33,869 nucleotides of DNA from positions 1 to 33,869 of the forward strand of contig VYCT01000171.1 in the NCBI GenBank assembly GCA_009843785.1, read 5' to 3'. Below the pieces are notes generated by a model, which made no database searches, had not been told where the DNA came from, and was given only the letters and a program-made list of their open reading frames with translations. Positions 24,808 to 32,579 of the stretch are shown one piece after another (position 1 is the first letter of the stretch; every line of letters begins with the position of its first letter). Position numbers and translations under genes: made by a program. This DNA comes from Candidatus Poribacteria bacterium. GTDB lineage: Bacteria > Poribacteria > WGA-4E > WGA-3G.

Positions 24808-27015
24808 CTACAACGCCCGGAAAATTAAGATTAACAATACAATCCCAGCCAGCACAACGAAAAGGTATGTCTGAATCGCACCTGTCTGAATACGACGGAT
24901 TCTGCCGCCGACTGCCCATGTGACTTGGGCGACACGATTGACGATACCGTCAACGACGCGGTTATCGAAAGCCCCTGTGAACGCAGCAAGCAGATCTCGC
25001 GTTACAAAGCCAACACCGTTGACGATGCCATCAACGACACTTCCATCAAATTGGGCAAAAAGCCGTGCTTTCCACACCGTGAGCGTGACCAGTACACCGT
25101 CGTAAAATTCGTCAAAGTAGTATTTGTGCCAGAACAGGTTGTAGAGCGGTCGGCAAGTCGTTGCGACGGATTCAGCGGACAAAGTTCGCCTGTGGTAGAA
25201 CAGCCATGAGAGGAATATACCTAAGCCCGCGACGATGATCGATAGCACCATCGCGATGGTATGTGCGGGCCCGTGTCCGTGATGTCCGTCGTCTGCGTGT
25301 GTGCCATCTGTGCTGTGTCCACCTTCTTCCTCAGCTGCGACTGCTTCAGATACGCCAAAGAGTGATACAGCGTAACCCTTTCCGCCTGTGTTACCATCGG
25401 GGGCAATATAAGCGTGTTGTGGTGCATGCAGATGTGGTTGCGGTGGCGGTTTAACATAGGCTTCGTTAAACCAGAGTATATTGACGACAGGCAGACTCAA
25501 GAATGCCAGAATCAGAAGCGGCACAGTCATTGATTTCGGAGATTCGTGTGCCATGTCGTGCATCTCTTGATTGCGCGGTTCACCGAAAAAGGTCATGAAG
25601 ATTAAGCGGAACATATAGAACGCTGTAATTCCTGCGGCGCAGAGTGCCATCCCAAACAGGATATAGTGATGTGCGGAGTTCCATTCCATTGCGCGTCCCA
25701 ACACACCGCCTAAGATGGCATCTTTGCTCCAGAACCCGGAGAAGATGAACGGCACGCCGGAGATAGACAGTGTTGCGATGAGCATCGTGACAAAAGTAAT
25801 CGGCATCTTGTGGCGGAGTCCACCCATATTCCGCATATCTTGGTCAGGTGGAATCTCAGAACCGAGAATATGTTCCTCACTGTCTGCATGTTCGTGATCG
25901 TGTTCATCATCATGTGCGTGTGCGTGCATGGCGTGGAAGGCGTGAATGACGCTGCCTGAACCGAGAAAGAGCAGTGCCTTGAAAAAGGCGTGCGTTGTCA
26001 GGTGAAAAAGTCCAGCGACGTAGCTGCCGGCACCAATCGCCAGCATCATGTATCCCAATTGGCTGATTGTGGAATATGCTAAGACCCGTTTAATGTCGAA
26101 CCGAACGATAGCGATCGTTGCGGCGACCAACGCAGTAATGCCGCCGACGTAGGCGATGACGAGAGACGAGGTTTCTGTCAAGATCGGGAACATCCGAGCC
26201 GTGAGGTAGACACCCGCAGCGACCATCGTCGCCGCGTGAATCAATGCGCTGACAGGTGTGGGGCCTTCCATAGCATCAGGGAGCCATGTATGGAGCGGCA
26301 TCTGTGCGGATTTACCGATAGCACCGCAAAAGATGAGCACACCCGCAATAGAGAGCCATACGATACCGGTTGCATCTGCTGTAAAGTATTCAGGATTGGT
26401 GATCCGTGTAAAAATTCCATCTCCGTAGAGTGAAAGCGTTTTAAATTGCTTAAACAGCATCATCATGCCGATGAACATGCCGACATCACCGACGCGTGTG
26501 GTCAAAAACGCCTTTTTACATGCATTCGCAGCGGAGTCCTTTTCAAACCAGAAGCCGATGAGCAGATAGGAGCAGAGTCCTACGAGTTCCCAACCGATAT
26601 AGATGCCGAGGAGGTTGTCCGACACAACCAGAAAGAGCATTGAGAAGGAGAAGAGCGATAGGTAGGCAAAGAACCGTGGATACCGTGGATCACCGTGCAT
26701 GTAGCCCATAGAGAAAATATGGACGAGGCTGCTGACGAGCGTCACAACAATCAGCATGATGACGGTGACACTGTCCAAGTAGAAGCCCATAGAGAACGTA
26801 ACGCCACCGAGCGAAAGCCAATCGACGGTATGCGCTTCTGGACTGGGAACCACCTCTCGTAAGAGCAGGAACGAACAGGCGAGGGCAATGAGCATTGCTG
26901 CGGTGGACAAGTAGTCCTGCCGAGGGAAACGCCGATTCGCTAAACCGAGAAGCCCGAAAATCGCAAAAGCGGCAAGAGGGCAAAGCAAGATGATACTTAT
27001 TAAAGGTACGACCAT
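24808..27015 (-). CDS. nuoL: NADH-quinone oxidoreductase subunit L with His-rich insertions
   Basis: NuoL is the distal antiporter-like subunit and carries the long lateral helix. The 735-residue protein exceeds the roughly 610 of typical bacterial NuoL. Core motifs are intact: E144 region IGWELVGLCSYLLIGF, GKSAQMPLHTWLPDAMEGPTPVSALIHAATMV, and IKRVLAYSTISQLGYMM. Extra length includes a His/Asp/Glu-rich segment at about residues 357-382, placed just where E. coli has a short loop, and a second one at about 565-595 (rich in H, D and G). These could bind metals. AGAGAAAG precedes the ATG. Confidence 0.95.
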   Translation of the reverse strand: MVVPLISIILLCPLAAFAIFGLLGLANRRFPRQDYLSTAAMLIALACSFLLLREVVPSPEAHTVDWLSLGGVTFSMGFYLDSVTVIMLIVVTLVSSLVHIFSMGYMHGDPRYPRFFAYLSLFSFSMLFLVVSDNLLGIYIGWELVGLCSYLLIGFWFEKDSAANACKKAFLTTRVGDVGMFIGMMMLFKQFKTLSLYGDGIFTRITNPEYFTADATGIVWLSIAGVLIFCGAIGKSAQMPLHTWLPDAMEGPTPVSALIHAATMVAAGVYLTARMFPILTETSSLVIAYVGGITALVAATIAIVRFDIKRVLAYSTISQLGYMMLAIGAGSYVAGLFHLTTHAFFKALLFLGSGSVIHAFHAMHAHAHDDEHDHEHADSEEHILGSEIPPDQDMRNMGGLRHKMPITFVTMLIATLSISGVPFIFSGFWSKDAILGGVLGRAMEWNSAHHYILFGMALCAAGITAFYMFRLIFMTFFGEPRNQEMHDMAHESPKSMTVPLLILAFLSLPVVNILWFNEAYVKPPPQPHLHAPQHAYIAPDGNTGGKGYAVSLFGVSEAVAAEEEGGHSTDGTHADDGHHGHGPAHTIAMVLSIIVAGLGIFLSWLFYHRRTLSAESVATTCRPLYNLFWHKYYFDEFYDGVLVTLTVWKARLFAQFDGSVVDGIVNGVGFVTRDLLAAFTGAFDNRVVDGIVNRVAQVTWAVGGRIRRIQTGAIQTYLFVVLAGIVLLILIFRAL

Positions 27016-27044
27016 ATCTTTCTCTGTTTAAGCCTTTCTTTTTT

Positions 27045-27167
27045 ATAGTTGTCAGAAGAATGGCTGTCAGCCGTCAGTCACTTATGGCAGTGAAAGCGTT
27101 GGTAAATACTACACGTCCTCTTAACTCTCACTGTGAGGCAAACTGAAAACCGATAACTGACAACTAT
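27045..27167. repeat. MITE-like repeat with 11-bp inverted ends
   Basis: ATAGTTGTCAG (27045-27055) is exactly inverted as CTGACAACTAT (27157-27167). The 123 bp between nuoL and nuoK include GAAAACCGATAACTG and CCTCTTAAC, whose complements occur next to TnpB element 2 (12799-12838). No gene is in this gap. Confidence 0.55.
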
Positions 27168-27168
27168 T

Positions 27169-27477
27169 TCAACCTTTCAAGGTATCCACTTCGTCGGGAC
27201 GTATGCTACCGAATTCGCGATAGATCGCAAGGATAATCGCTAAAAAGACGGCGGCTTCCGCTGCAGCGAGCACAATGCCAAAGATTGCGATAATTTGTCC
27301 GCTGATGTCCTCCGACGGTGTCATAAAACGCGAAAACGCGGCGAAGTTCAGATTACACGAATTAAGAATAAGTTCAATACCCATCAAAATACTGATAGCG
27401 TTCCGACGCGTCAAGACAGCGAAAATGCCGAGTGTGAACAGAATTGCACTGATAACGAGATAATGTTGTAAGGTCAT
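27169..27477 (-). CDS. nuoK: NADH-quinone oxidoreductase subunit K
   Basis: The 102-residue three-helix membrane subunit has the conserved glutamates: GIELILNSCNLNFAAF in helix 2 and AAAEAAVFLAIILAIYREFG in helix 3. Length matches the family. It starts 2 bp after the nuoJ stop with AAGGAGG within the nuoJ end, so translation is coupled. The downstream gap to nuoL is occupied by a MITE-like repeat. Confidence 0.95.
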   Translation of the reverse strand: MTLQHYLVISAILFTLGIFAVLTRRNAISILMGIELILNSCNLNFAAFSRFMTPSEDISGQIIAIFGIVLAAAEAAVFLAIILAIYREFGSIRPDEVDTLKG

Positions 27478-27479
27478 TT

Positions 27480-27998
27480 TTAGTCCCTAACCTCCTTTCG
27501 GGAAATCAGGGCGGCTCCAATTAACGCGACTAACAGCAACACGGAGACGACCTCAAATGGAAGTAGGAACGGTCCATTGAGAATCAGTTCGCCGATTTTC
27601 TCAGTGGTTGGTGGGAGTTCTGTGCCATCATCGGTGAGATTTTTCCACGCAGGCGTATTAGCAATAACAGTCAAAAGGAGCGTAAGGAGTGCCAGCGCAA
27701 CAACGCCGCCAAGCAAGAGCTGCCCGCGCTCAATATGAATACGCATCTCCAAGCGTCCGCTTGTCATCATGACACCGAATAAGATCAGGACAAGGATACC
27801 GCCAACGTAGACAATCACTTGGGTTGCGGCGAGAAAATCAGCTTGTAGAAAGACGTAAAGCCCCGCGACACCAAAGAGCGTCACCATCAGCGAAAATGCC
27901 GCGTGCACGATATTTCGCACTGTCACGACAAGGAGTGCCGAGCCGACTGTCATAAGTGCAAAGCCATAAAAAATAAAGTTTGTAAGTGTAAAATCCAT
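27480..27998 (-). CDS. nuoJ: NADH-quinone oxidoreductase subunit J
   Basis: The 172-residue membrane subunit has about five hydrophobic helices. The pi-bulge helix region is seen as ATQVIVYVGGILVLILFGVMM, and AAFSLMVTLFGVAGLYVFLQADFLA precedes it. It is preceded by a repeat-bearing 110-bp gap after nuoI and followed closely by nuoK. Ribosome site AAGGTAAG is weak. The C-terminus FEVVSVLLLVALIGAALISRKE is typical. Confidence 0.93.
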   Translation of the reverse strand: MDFTLTNFIFYGFALMTVGSALLVVTVRNIVHAAFSLMVTLFGVAGLYVFLQADFLAATQVIVYVGGILVLILFGVMMTSGRLEMRIHIERGQLLLGGVVALALLTLLLTVIANTPAWKNLTDDGTELPPTTEKIGELILNGPFLLPFEVVSVLLLVALIGAALISRKEVRD

Positions 27999-28003
27999 AT
28001 TTT

Positions 28004-28090
28004 TAACTTACCTTGCGGTTAAAGCACGGTAGTTTGGTTTGTGACGGTCCCTTCTTAAATCCGCTTTCCACTTCGTTTCAAGCTACGTGT
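28004..28090. repeat. Dispersed intergenic repeat, nuo copy A
   Basis: The gap between nuoI and nuoJ shares AACTTACCTTGCGGTTAAA and CTTAAATCCGCTTTCC plus ...CAAGCT(A/G)CGT with 31696-31780. The middle 25-30 bp are diverged. No gene is present. Two copies in one locus are direct repeats. Confidence 0.6.
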
Positions 28091-28108
28091 TTAGTGCTAA
28101 TATTTCTT

Positions 28109-28828
28109 TTAATCTGCGGCTTCTACGTCTTCAAAACCATCTTTACCATACATCGATTGTTTGTCGAAACTGAAGATGAGGTCTGACCGGTCGAATTTGG
28201 AGTACTCGATGCCTTCGAGGGTGTCCTTCATGGTAAGGCATTCTGTCGGACATACTTCCGTGCAAAGTCCGCAATACATACAGAGGGACATGTCAATATC
28301 AAACTTGTCGAGGTAAAAAACGACGGGATTTCGCGTAACAACCCGCGATATTTCATCGCTCGAAAAGGTCTGGGTTCGACTATCATCCGCCGATGCTTCA
28401 AGGCGATCTATGACTTCCTGCGGACCTTGGCGAGAAGTGATATTCGTGAGGGTTATTGAATCTTCCGATTTTACCTTTTTGTCGTCGCCTTCAATGATGC
28501 CGATGATTTCGCGTCCGTCTTTAAGATGAACGACGTTCATGCTATCCCAGAGGTGTTCACCTTTCGGGAGTTTAGTGGCATCAATAACGATGCAATCGAC
28601 TGGACAGATCATTTCGCACTTTTTGCATCCGATACAGTCTTCAGTGCGGTTATAGAGCTGCCCACGGTACCCTTTCGGGATTTCCCGGACGTTCCGCTTT
28701 TTTTCATAGTCGTGTTCATACGGATATTGATGTGTGACATTCGGTTGAAAGAACTGTCTGATTGTCACCCGCATCCCGACGAGTACGGTGTAAACGCCTC
28801 TGTAGATGTTTCGTATGTATTTCTCCAT
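28109..28828 (-). CDS. nuoI: NADH-quinone oxidoreductase subunit I with inserted domain
   Basis: NuoI carries clusters N6a and N6b in the hydrophilic arm. The two [4Fe-4S] motifs are present: C65, C68, C71, C75 (CIGCKKCEMICP) plus C79, and C183, C186, C189, C193 (CMYCGLCTEVCP) plus C197. They lie about 108 residues apart instead of the roughly 30 in ordinary NuoI. The insertion, about residues 88-165, begins with a beta-rich stretch (VVHLKDGREIIGIIEGDD, SITLTN) resembling a small SH3/Sm-like barrel, then a polar helix. GGAGGG precedes the ATG at 28828. Confidence 0.93.
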   Translation of the reverse strand: MEKYIRNIYRGVYTVLVGMRVTIRQFFQPNVTHQYPYEHDYEKKRNVREIPKGYRGQLYNRTEDCIGCKKCEMICPVDCIVIDATKLPKGEHLWDSMNVVHLKDGREIIGIIEGDDKKVKSEDSITLTNITSRQGPQEVIDRLEASADDSRTQTFSSDEISRVVTRNPVVFYLDKFDIDMSLCMYCGLCTEVCPTECLTMKDTLEGIEYSKFDRSDLIFSFDKQSMYGKDGFEDVEAAD

Positions 28829-28854
28829 TTAGATGTTCCCTCCAGCAGTTAGCC

Positions 28855-30123
28855 CTAACTCGGTTGTGGTTCCGGTTTTTGTGCCATCACGCGTCCAGCA
28901 ATCATGTACGCACTGATAAGCCCGATATAGATAATCGCACAACTAATTCCGATGCTCCACACGCTGTCCTCTTCAAAAATCAGTCCCCATATTCCTGTGC
29001 CTAAGATGTTAAAGAAGGCGATCGGGATGAAATACTTCCAGCAGAGATTCATGAGTTGATCTACGCGCAGACGTGGCAGTGTCCATCTCAGCCACATCAT
29101 CAAGAAAACGAGTGCAAGAGTTTTGATAACGAAACCGGGCATCCCGCCGAGAATGTCGTATCCGGGTAAGGCACCCTGCCAACCTCCGAGGAAGAGCGTC
29201 ACAGCGATGGCACTGACGGCGAACATATTTGCGTATTCAGCAATAAAGAAGAGTGCGAACCGCATGCCACTATACTCGGTATGGAAACCTGCAACGATTT
29301 CGGACTCGGCTTCCGGCAAATCAAAGGGTGTCCGGTTTACCTCGGCAATAGCGGATATGAAAAAGATAAAGAATGCGATGAAGGTAAACGGTGATCGGAA
29401 GATGAGCCAACTGAAAACGCCATTAGATTGGCTTTCTACAATATCCACCATGCTCAAACTTTCCACGAGCATAACAACTGTCAGGATAGAGAGACCGAGC
29501 GGGATTTCATAACTAACGATTTGGGCGGCGGAGCGTAAAGAACCTAACAGTGACCATTTGCTGTTTGAGGACCACCCTGCCATAATCACACCCATGACAA
29601 TCACAGAGGAGATCGCCATGATATAGAAGATTCCGATATTAAAGGGACTCACCAAGATGTTTTCACCAAATGGAATAGCGGCGAAAACCGCGAAGGAGCA
29701 TGCGAAAATAATATAAGGCGCAAGCAGGAAAAGGAGTTTATCACCTTGTGGTGGGATAAAGTCCTCTTTGAAGATGAGTTTTATACCGTCGGCTAACGTT
29801 TGAAGTGTACCCCACGGTCCAACACGCATGGGACCTGTCCGGTTCTGAAAACGGGCGGCGACTTTTCGCTCTGCCAGCACGAGAACTAACGGAAGTAATG
29901 GGACAACTCCAACGAAAATGCCCGCGCATGCGAACATGACGAGAACCGTGCCTAACTCTACAGGAAAATGTGCAGCGACCGCTTCAGGAAGTCGTGGGAT
30001 TAAAACATTCTGTATAAATTCCTCTGCCCAATTGAGTTTTTCTTGTAAATTTATATTGGGAAAGAAACCTTCAGATACATTAAAGTTTGGGAAACCTGCA
30101 AACATCGCCCTAAAATCTGACAT
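28855..30123 (-). CDS. nuoH: NADH-quinone oxidoreductase subunit H, long N-terminus
   Basis: NuoH forms the quinone chamber at the membrane-arm junction. The 422-residue protein is longer than the usual 320-350 residues, mainly through an N-terminal extension of about 60 residues before LGTVLVMFACAGIFVG. Core motifs are intact: LAERKVAARFQNRTGP, GTLQTLADGIKLIFKED, EVNRTPFDLPEAESEIVAG and YSGMRFALFFIAEYANMF. AGGAGA lies before the ATG at 30123. It follows the small membrane ORF by 9 bp, so the two are probably translated together. Confidence 0.95.
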   Translation of the reverse strand: MSDFRAMFAGFPNFNVSEGFFPNINLQEKLNWAEEFIQNVLIPRLPEAVAAHFPVELGTVLVMFACAGIFVGVVPLLPLVLVLAERKVAARFQNRTGPMRVGPWGTLQTLADGIKLIFKEDFIPPQGDKLLFLLAPYIIFACSFAVFAAIPFGENILVSPFNIGIFYIMAISSVIVMGVIMAGWSSNSKWSLLGSLRSAAQIVSYEIPLGLSILTVVMLVESLSMVDIVESQSNGVFSWLIFRSPFTFIAFFIFFISAIAEVNRTPFDLPEAESEIVAGFHTEYSGMRFALFFIAEYANMFAVSAIAVTLFLGGWQGALPGYDILGGMPGFVIKTLALVFLMMWLRWTLPRLRVDQLMNLCWKYFIPIAFFNILGTGIWGLIFEEDSVWSIGISCAIIYIGLISAYMIAGRVMAQKPEPQPS

Positions 30124-30132
30124 CCAATCTCC

Positions 30133-30441
30133 TTATCCGGCAAGCAAAAATTCGCCAATTTCCAAAATCCAGTCTACAGTCACTATACCACCAGCTAATA
30201 GGAGAATCCATCGCAAAAATCTGTTATCGGGCAGCACTTTTGGCAAGTGTGAAAGCACTTGTTGTCCTGGTTCAGACCGGTGCACCACCTCAAGTAGACA
30301 CACAGAACCGATGAAAACTAAGCCAACGGTTGCAGATATCACCTCAACGTTGGTTAAAAAATTAGCTATGGCACAGCCCAAAAGGGTTATAACGATGGCC
30401 CATACTAAGACATTTACCTGTTTTTCCGTCGTAATTCTCAT
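30133..30441 (-). CDS. Small membrane protein between nuoD and nuoH
   Basis: The 102-residue product has three predicted hydrophobic segments (about residues 8-29, 34-54 and 75-101) and a polar loop VVHRSEPGQQVLSHLPKVLPDN. I do not recognise it as a Nuo subunit. It sits where nuoE, nuoF and nuoG normally lie, 24 bp after nuoD and 9 bp before nuoH, on the same strand. Tight spacing suggests that it is made with complex I. It may be an accessory or lineage-specific membrane subunit; this is inference from position only. Confidence 0.75.
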   Translation of the reverse strand: MRITTEKQVNVLVWAIVITLLGCAIANFLTNVEVISATVGLVFIGSVCLLEVVHRSEPGQQVLSHLPKVLPDNRFLRWILLLAGGIVTVDWILEIGEFLLAG

Positions 30442-30465
30442 CGTTTACCCCTTGATTGAGTATAT

Positions 30466-31671
30466 TTACCGGTCAACCTCTCCCATCACAATATCAATGC
30501 TTCCGATAATTGCGATAATATCTGCGACCATCAAGCCTCGGCTGAGTTCTTGTAGCGCGCTCAAAGCACTGAAACAGGGTGAGCGTCCTTTGAGGCGTAC
30601 AGGCTTCGGTGTACCGTCACTGACAATGTAGAATCCAAGTTCACCACGGGGTGCTTCACTACGGAAATAGATTTCGCCTTTAGGTGGACGGACGGCTTTT
30701 AAATCTGCCATTACGGGACCACTGGGCAGCCCTTCTGCCAAGATTTGTCGGACGATTCGGACGGATTCTTTCATCTCATCCATACGTATTTTGTATCGGC
30801 TCCAGCAGTCCCCGACAACCGCGCCCAACTCTGGGACATCCACAGCGACAGGTACATCAAAGTCAAATCTGTCGTAGATAGAGTAGGGTTCATCTCGCCT
30901 GAGGTCCCAATCCACACCGGAGCCGCGGAGGTTGGGGCCGGTTGCGCCATAGCTGAGTGCCATCTCTGCTGGCATAACGGCGACTCCAGTCGTGCGTTGT
31001 GTGAAGATGCTGTTTTTTGTTAGGAGTTCGTTGTACTCGTCAATCATCGGTTCAAAATAGTCTAAAAATGCTTCTATCTCGTCCAAATAGTTCTGTTCGG
31101 CGATAGATCCGGGTTCCATCGGTATGATTTCGGAAACGCCGCCGATGCGGACATAGTTATAGGTAAGCCGCGCCCCACAGACTTTCTCGAAAAGGAGGAG
31201 CAGCCGTTCTCGGTCGCGAAAGGCATAGAGGAAAGGCGTAAATGCGCCGATGTCCATCCCGTAGGTTCCAAAAGAGAGGAGATGGCTTGCGATACGGTTT
31301 AGCTCACAGATCAGCACGCGCAGGTATTCCGCCCGTTCTGGCACCTCAAATGCCTTGCTTTCATCCGCTGCCATCAATTTCTCGACGGCAAGACAAAATC
31401 CCCAATTCTGGTTCATCGCCGCCACGTAATCCATTCGGTCAGTGAACGGAATGATTTGGGGATAAGAGAGGTTCTCCGAATGTTTCTCAAAACAGCGATG
31501 CAGGTAACCGATGTGCGGAATTGCTTCCCGAACGACCTCACCATCCAATCTCAATTCCAAGCGTAACACGCCGTGTGTACTTGGGTGCTGAGGTCCCATG
31601 TTCACCACCATCTCATCGGCGAACGGTTTGAGTTCTATAATTTTGCTTTCAGTCTGTTGTGTGTTTTCCAT
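30466..31671 (-). CDS. nuoD: NADH-quinone oxidoreductase subunit D
   Basis: NuoD (49-kDa subunit, hydrogenase-large-subunit relative) shapes the quinone site. The 401-residue protein has NMGPQHPSTHGVLRLELRLDGE near the start, HIGYLHRCFEK, and the C-terminal GEIYFRSEAPRGELGFYIVSDG with GSIDIVMGEVDR at the end. It is separate from nuoC, not fused. It has no clear ribosome site but a consensus promoter lies about 170 bp upstream (31840-31868). Confidence 0.95.
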   Translation of the reverse strand: MENTQQTESKIIELKPFADEMVVNMGPQHPSTHGVLRLELRLDGEVVREAIPHIGYLHRCFEKHSENLSYPQIIPFTDRMDYVAAMNQNWGFCLAVEKLMAADESKAFEVPERAEYLRVLICELNRIASHLLSFGTYGMDIGAFTPFLYAFRDRERLLLLFEKVCGARLTYNYVRIGGVSEIIPMEPGSIAEQNYLDEIEAFLDYFEPMIDEYNELLTKNSIFTQRTTGVAVMPAEMALSYGATGPNLRGSGVDWDLRRDEPYSIYDRFDFDVPVAVDVPELGAVVGDCWSRYKIRMDEMKESVRIVRQILAEGLPSGPVMADLKAVRPPKGEIYFRSEAPRGELGFYIVSDGTPKPVRLKGRSPCFSALSALQELSRGLMVADIIAIIGSIDIVMGEVDR

Positions 31672-31695
31672 AATGTCGGTTCTGCAACGTTTTTC

Positions 31696-31780
31696 TAACT
31701 TACCTTGCGGTTAAACACCGGGATCCAAACTTTCACGGTCATCTCTTAAATCCGCTTTCCGCTGCGTTCCAAGCTGCGTT
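31696..31780. repeat. Dispersed intergenic repeat, nuo copy B
   Basis: Direct repeat of 28004-28090: AACTTACCTTGCGGTTAAA, then CTTAAATCCGCTTTCC and AAGCTGCGT. It is immediately followed by ATAGGACTTACGC (31790-31802), the same 13-mer found at 3134-3146. It lies in the nuoD 5' untranslated region. Confidence 0.6.
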
Positions 31781-31839
31781 TCTTTTGACATAGGACTTAC
31801 GCGTTTTCTTCTATTTTTAGACTTTGCCACTAACTATAT

Positions 31840-31868
31840 ATGATACCATTTTTGTGGTGTAATGTCAA
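31840..31868 (-). promoter_or_regulatory. Sigma70-type promoter for nuoD-N
   Basis: TTGACA (31868-31863), a 17-bp spacer and TATCAT (31845-31840) on the minus strand, within the 407-bp gap between nuoC and nuoD. The predicted leader is about 160 nt and contains repeat copy B. Confidence 0.65.
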
Positions 31869-31917
31869 ATCTTAGCTCTGTTCTCAGAGAAAGGTGGTGT
31901 CGTATTTCTATGGGAAA

Positions 31918-31939
31918 AATGTTACACCAGTGTAACATT
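31918..31939. promoter_or_regulatory. 22-bp perfect palindrome, possible operator or terminator
   Basis: AATGTTACAC (31918-31927), CA, GTGTAACATT (31930-31939). It is centred about 60 bp upstream of the nuoD -35 box. As DNA it looks like a dimeric-regulator site. Read as minus-strand RNA it is an AT-rich hairpin ending in five T residues, so a weak terminator is the alternative. Confidence 0.5.
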
Positions 31940-32016
31940 TCATGTTCAGTCTTTGGGGCTACAAACCAGCGTGCTGCCTGAATTCTGAGGCGTTTTGTTA
32001 TTCTGAGATTTCCTCG

Positions 32017-32045
32017 AAAAAAAAACGAAAAGTATAATATTTTCG
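32017..32045 (-). terminator. Candidate intrinsic terminator after nuoC
   Basis: On the minus strand CGAAAA (32045-32040) pairs with TTTTCG (32031-32026), followed by nine T residues (32025-32017). A neighbouring GTTGC/GCAAC hairpin (32057-32046) precedes it. The stem is AT-rich, but the T-tract and position, 34 bp after the nuoC stop, fit termination of a nuoA-B-C transcript. Confidence 0.5.
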
Positions 32046-32078
32046 GTTGCGTGCAACACCGGACAAAGTGAACATTCT

Positions 32079-32564
32079 CTAATACGGCACCCGCATACCG
32101 CGATAGAATTCAGGCTCCTTATAATCTTTGCGTAGAGGGTATCCCTCCCAATCATCGGGGAGTAAGATGCGGCGGAGATCGTCGTGTCCCTCAAAGAAAA
32201 TTCCGTAGAGGTCATAAGCTTCGCGCTCGTGCCAATCTGCGGTTTTCCAGATATGCGAGACGCTTGAGAGGTGCGGGTCGGTTTTCGGGACTGCCGTTTT
32301 TATGACCACGCTATGCCGGTGTTGCATGGCATAGATGTGGTAGACGACAGCGAGTTCTTCATCTTTAGCACTTAAATCTGCCCCACTGAGACACATCAAG
32401 GAGTCAAACGCCAATGTATCAGTTTTGGCGAGATATTGGCACACATCGGCGATTGCTGAGGGCGCAACGCTAATGCTCGGATCGCCAGCGAGTTCGGTAT
32501 CAAACCCGAGAACAGCTTCGCCAAACTGTGCGGTTAGTGCATCATAGATTTCTTGGGGTTTCAC
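32079..32564 (-). CDS. nuoC: NADH-quinone oxidoreductase subunit C
   Basis: NuoC (30-kDa subunit) is in the hydrophilic arm. The 161-residue protein carries the family signature near its C-terminus: TADWHEREAYDLYGIFFEGHDDLRRILLPDDWEGYPLRKDY. It starts with GTG at 32564, with GGAG 12 nt upstream. Its upstream gap to nuoB holds three tandem hairpin repeats. It is not fused with NuoD. Confidence 0.94.
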   Translation of the reverse strand: MKPQEIYDALTAQFGEAVLGFDTELAGDPSISVAPSAIADVCQYLAKTDTLAFDSLMCLSGADLSAKDEELAVVYHIYAMQHRHSVVIKTAVPKTDPHLSSVSHIWKTADWHEREAYDLYGIFFEGHDDLRRILLPDDWEGYPLRKDYKEPEFYRGMRVPY

Positions 32565-32579
32565 GTAAATTCTACTCCA

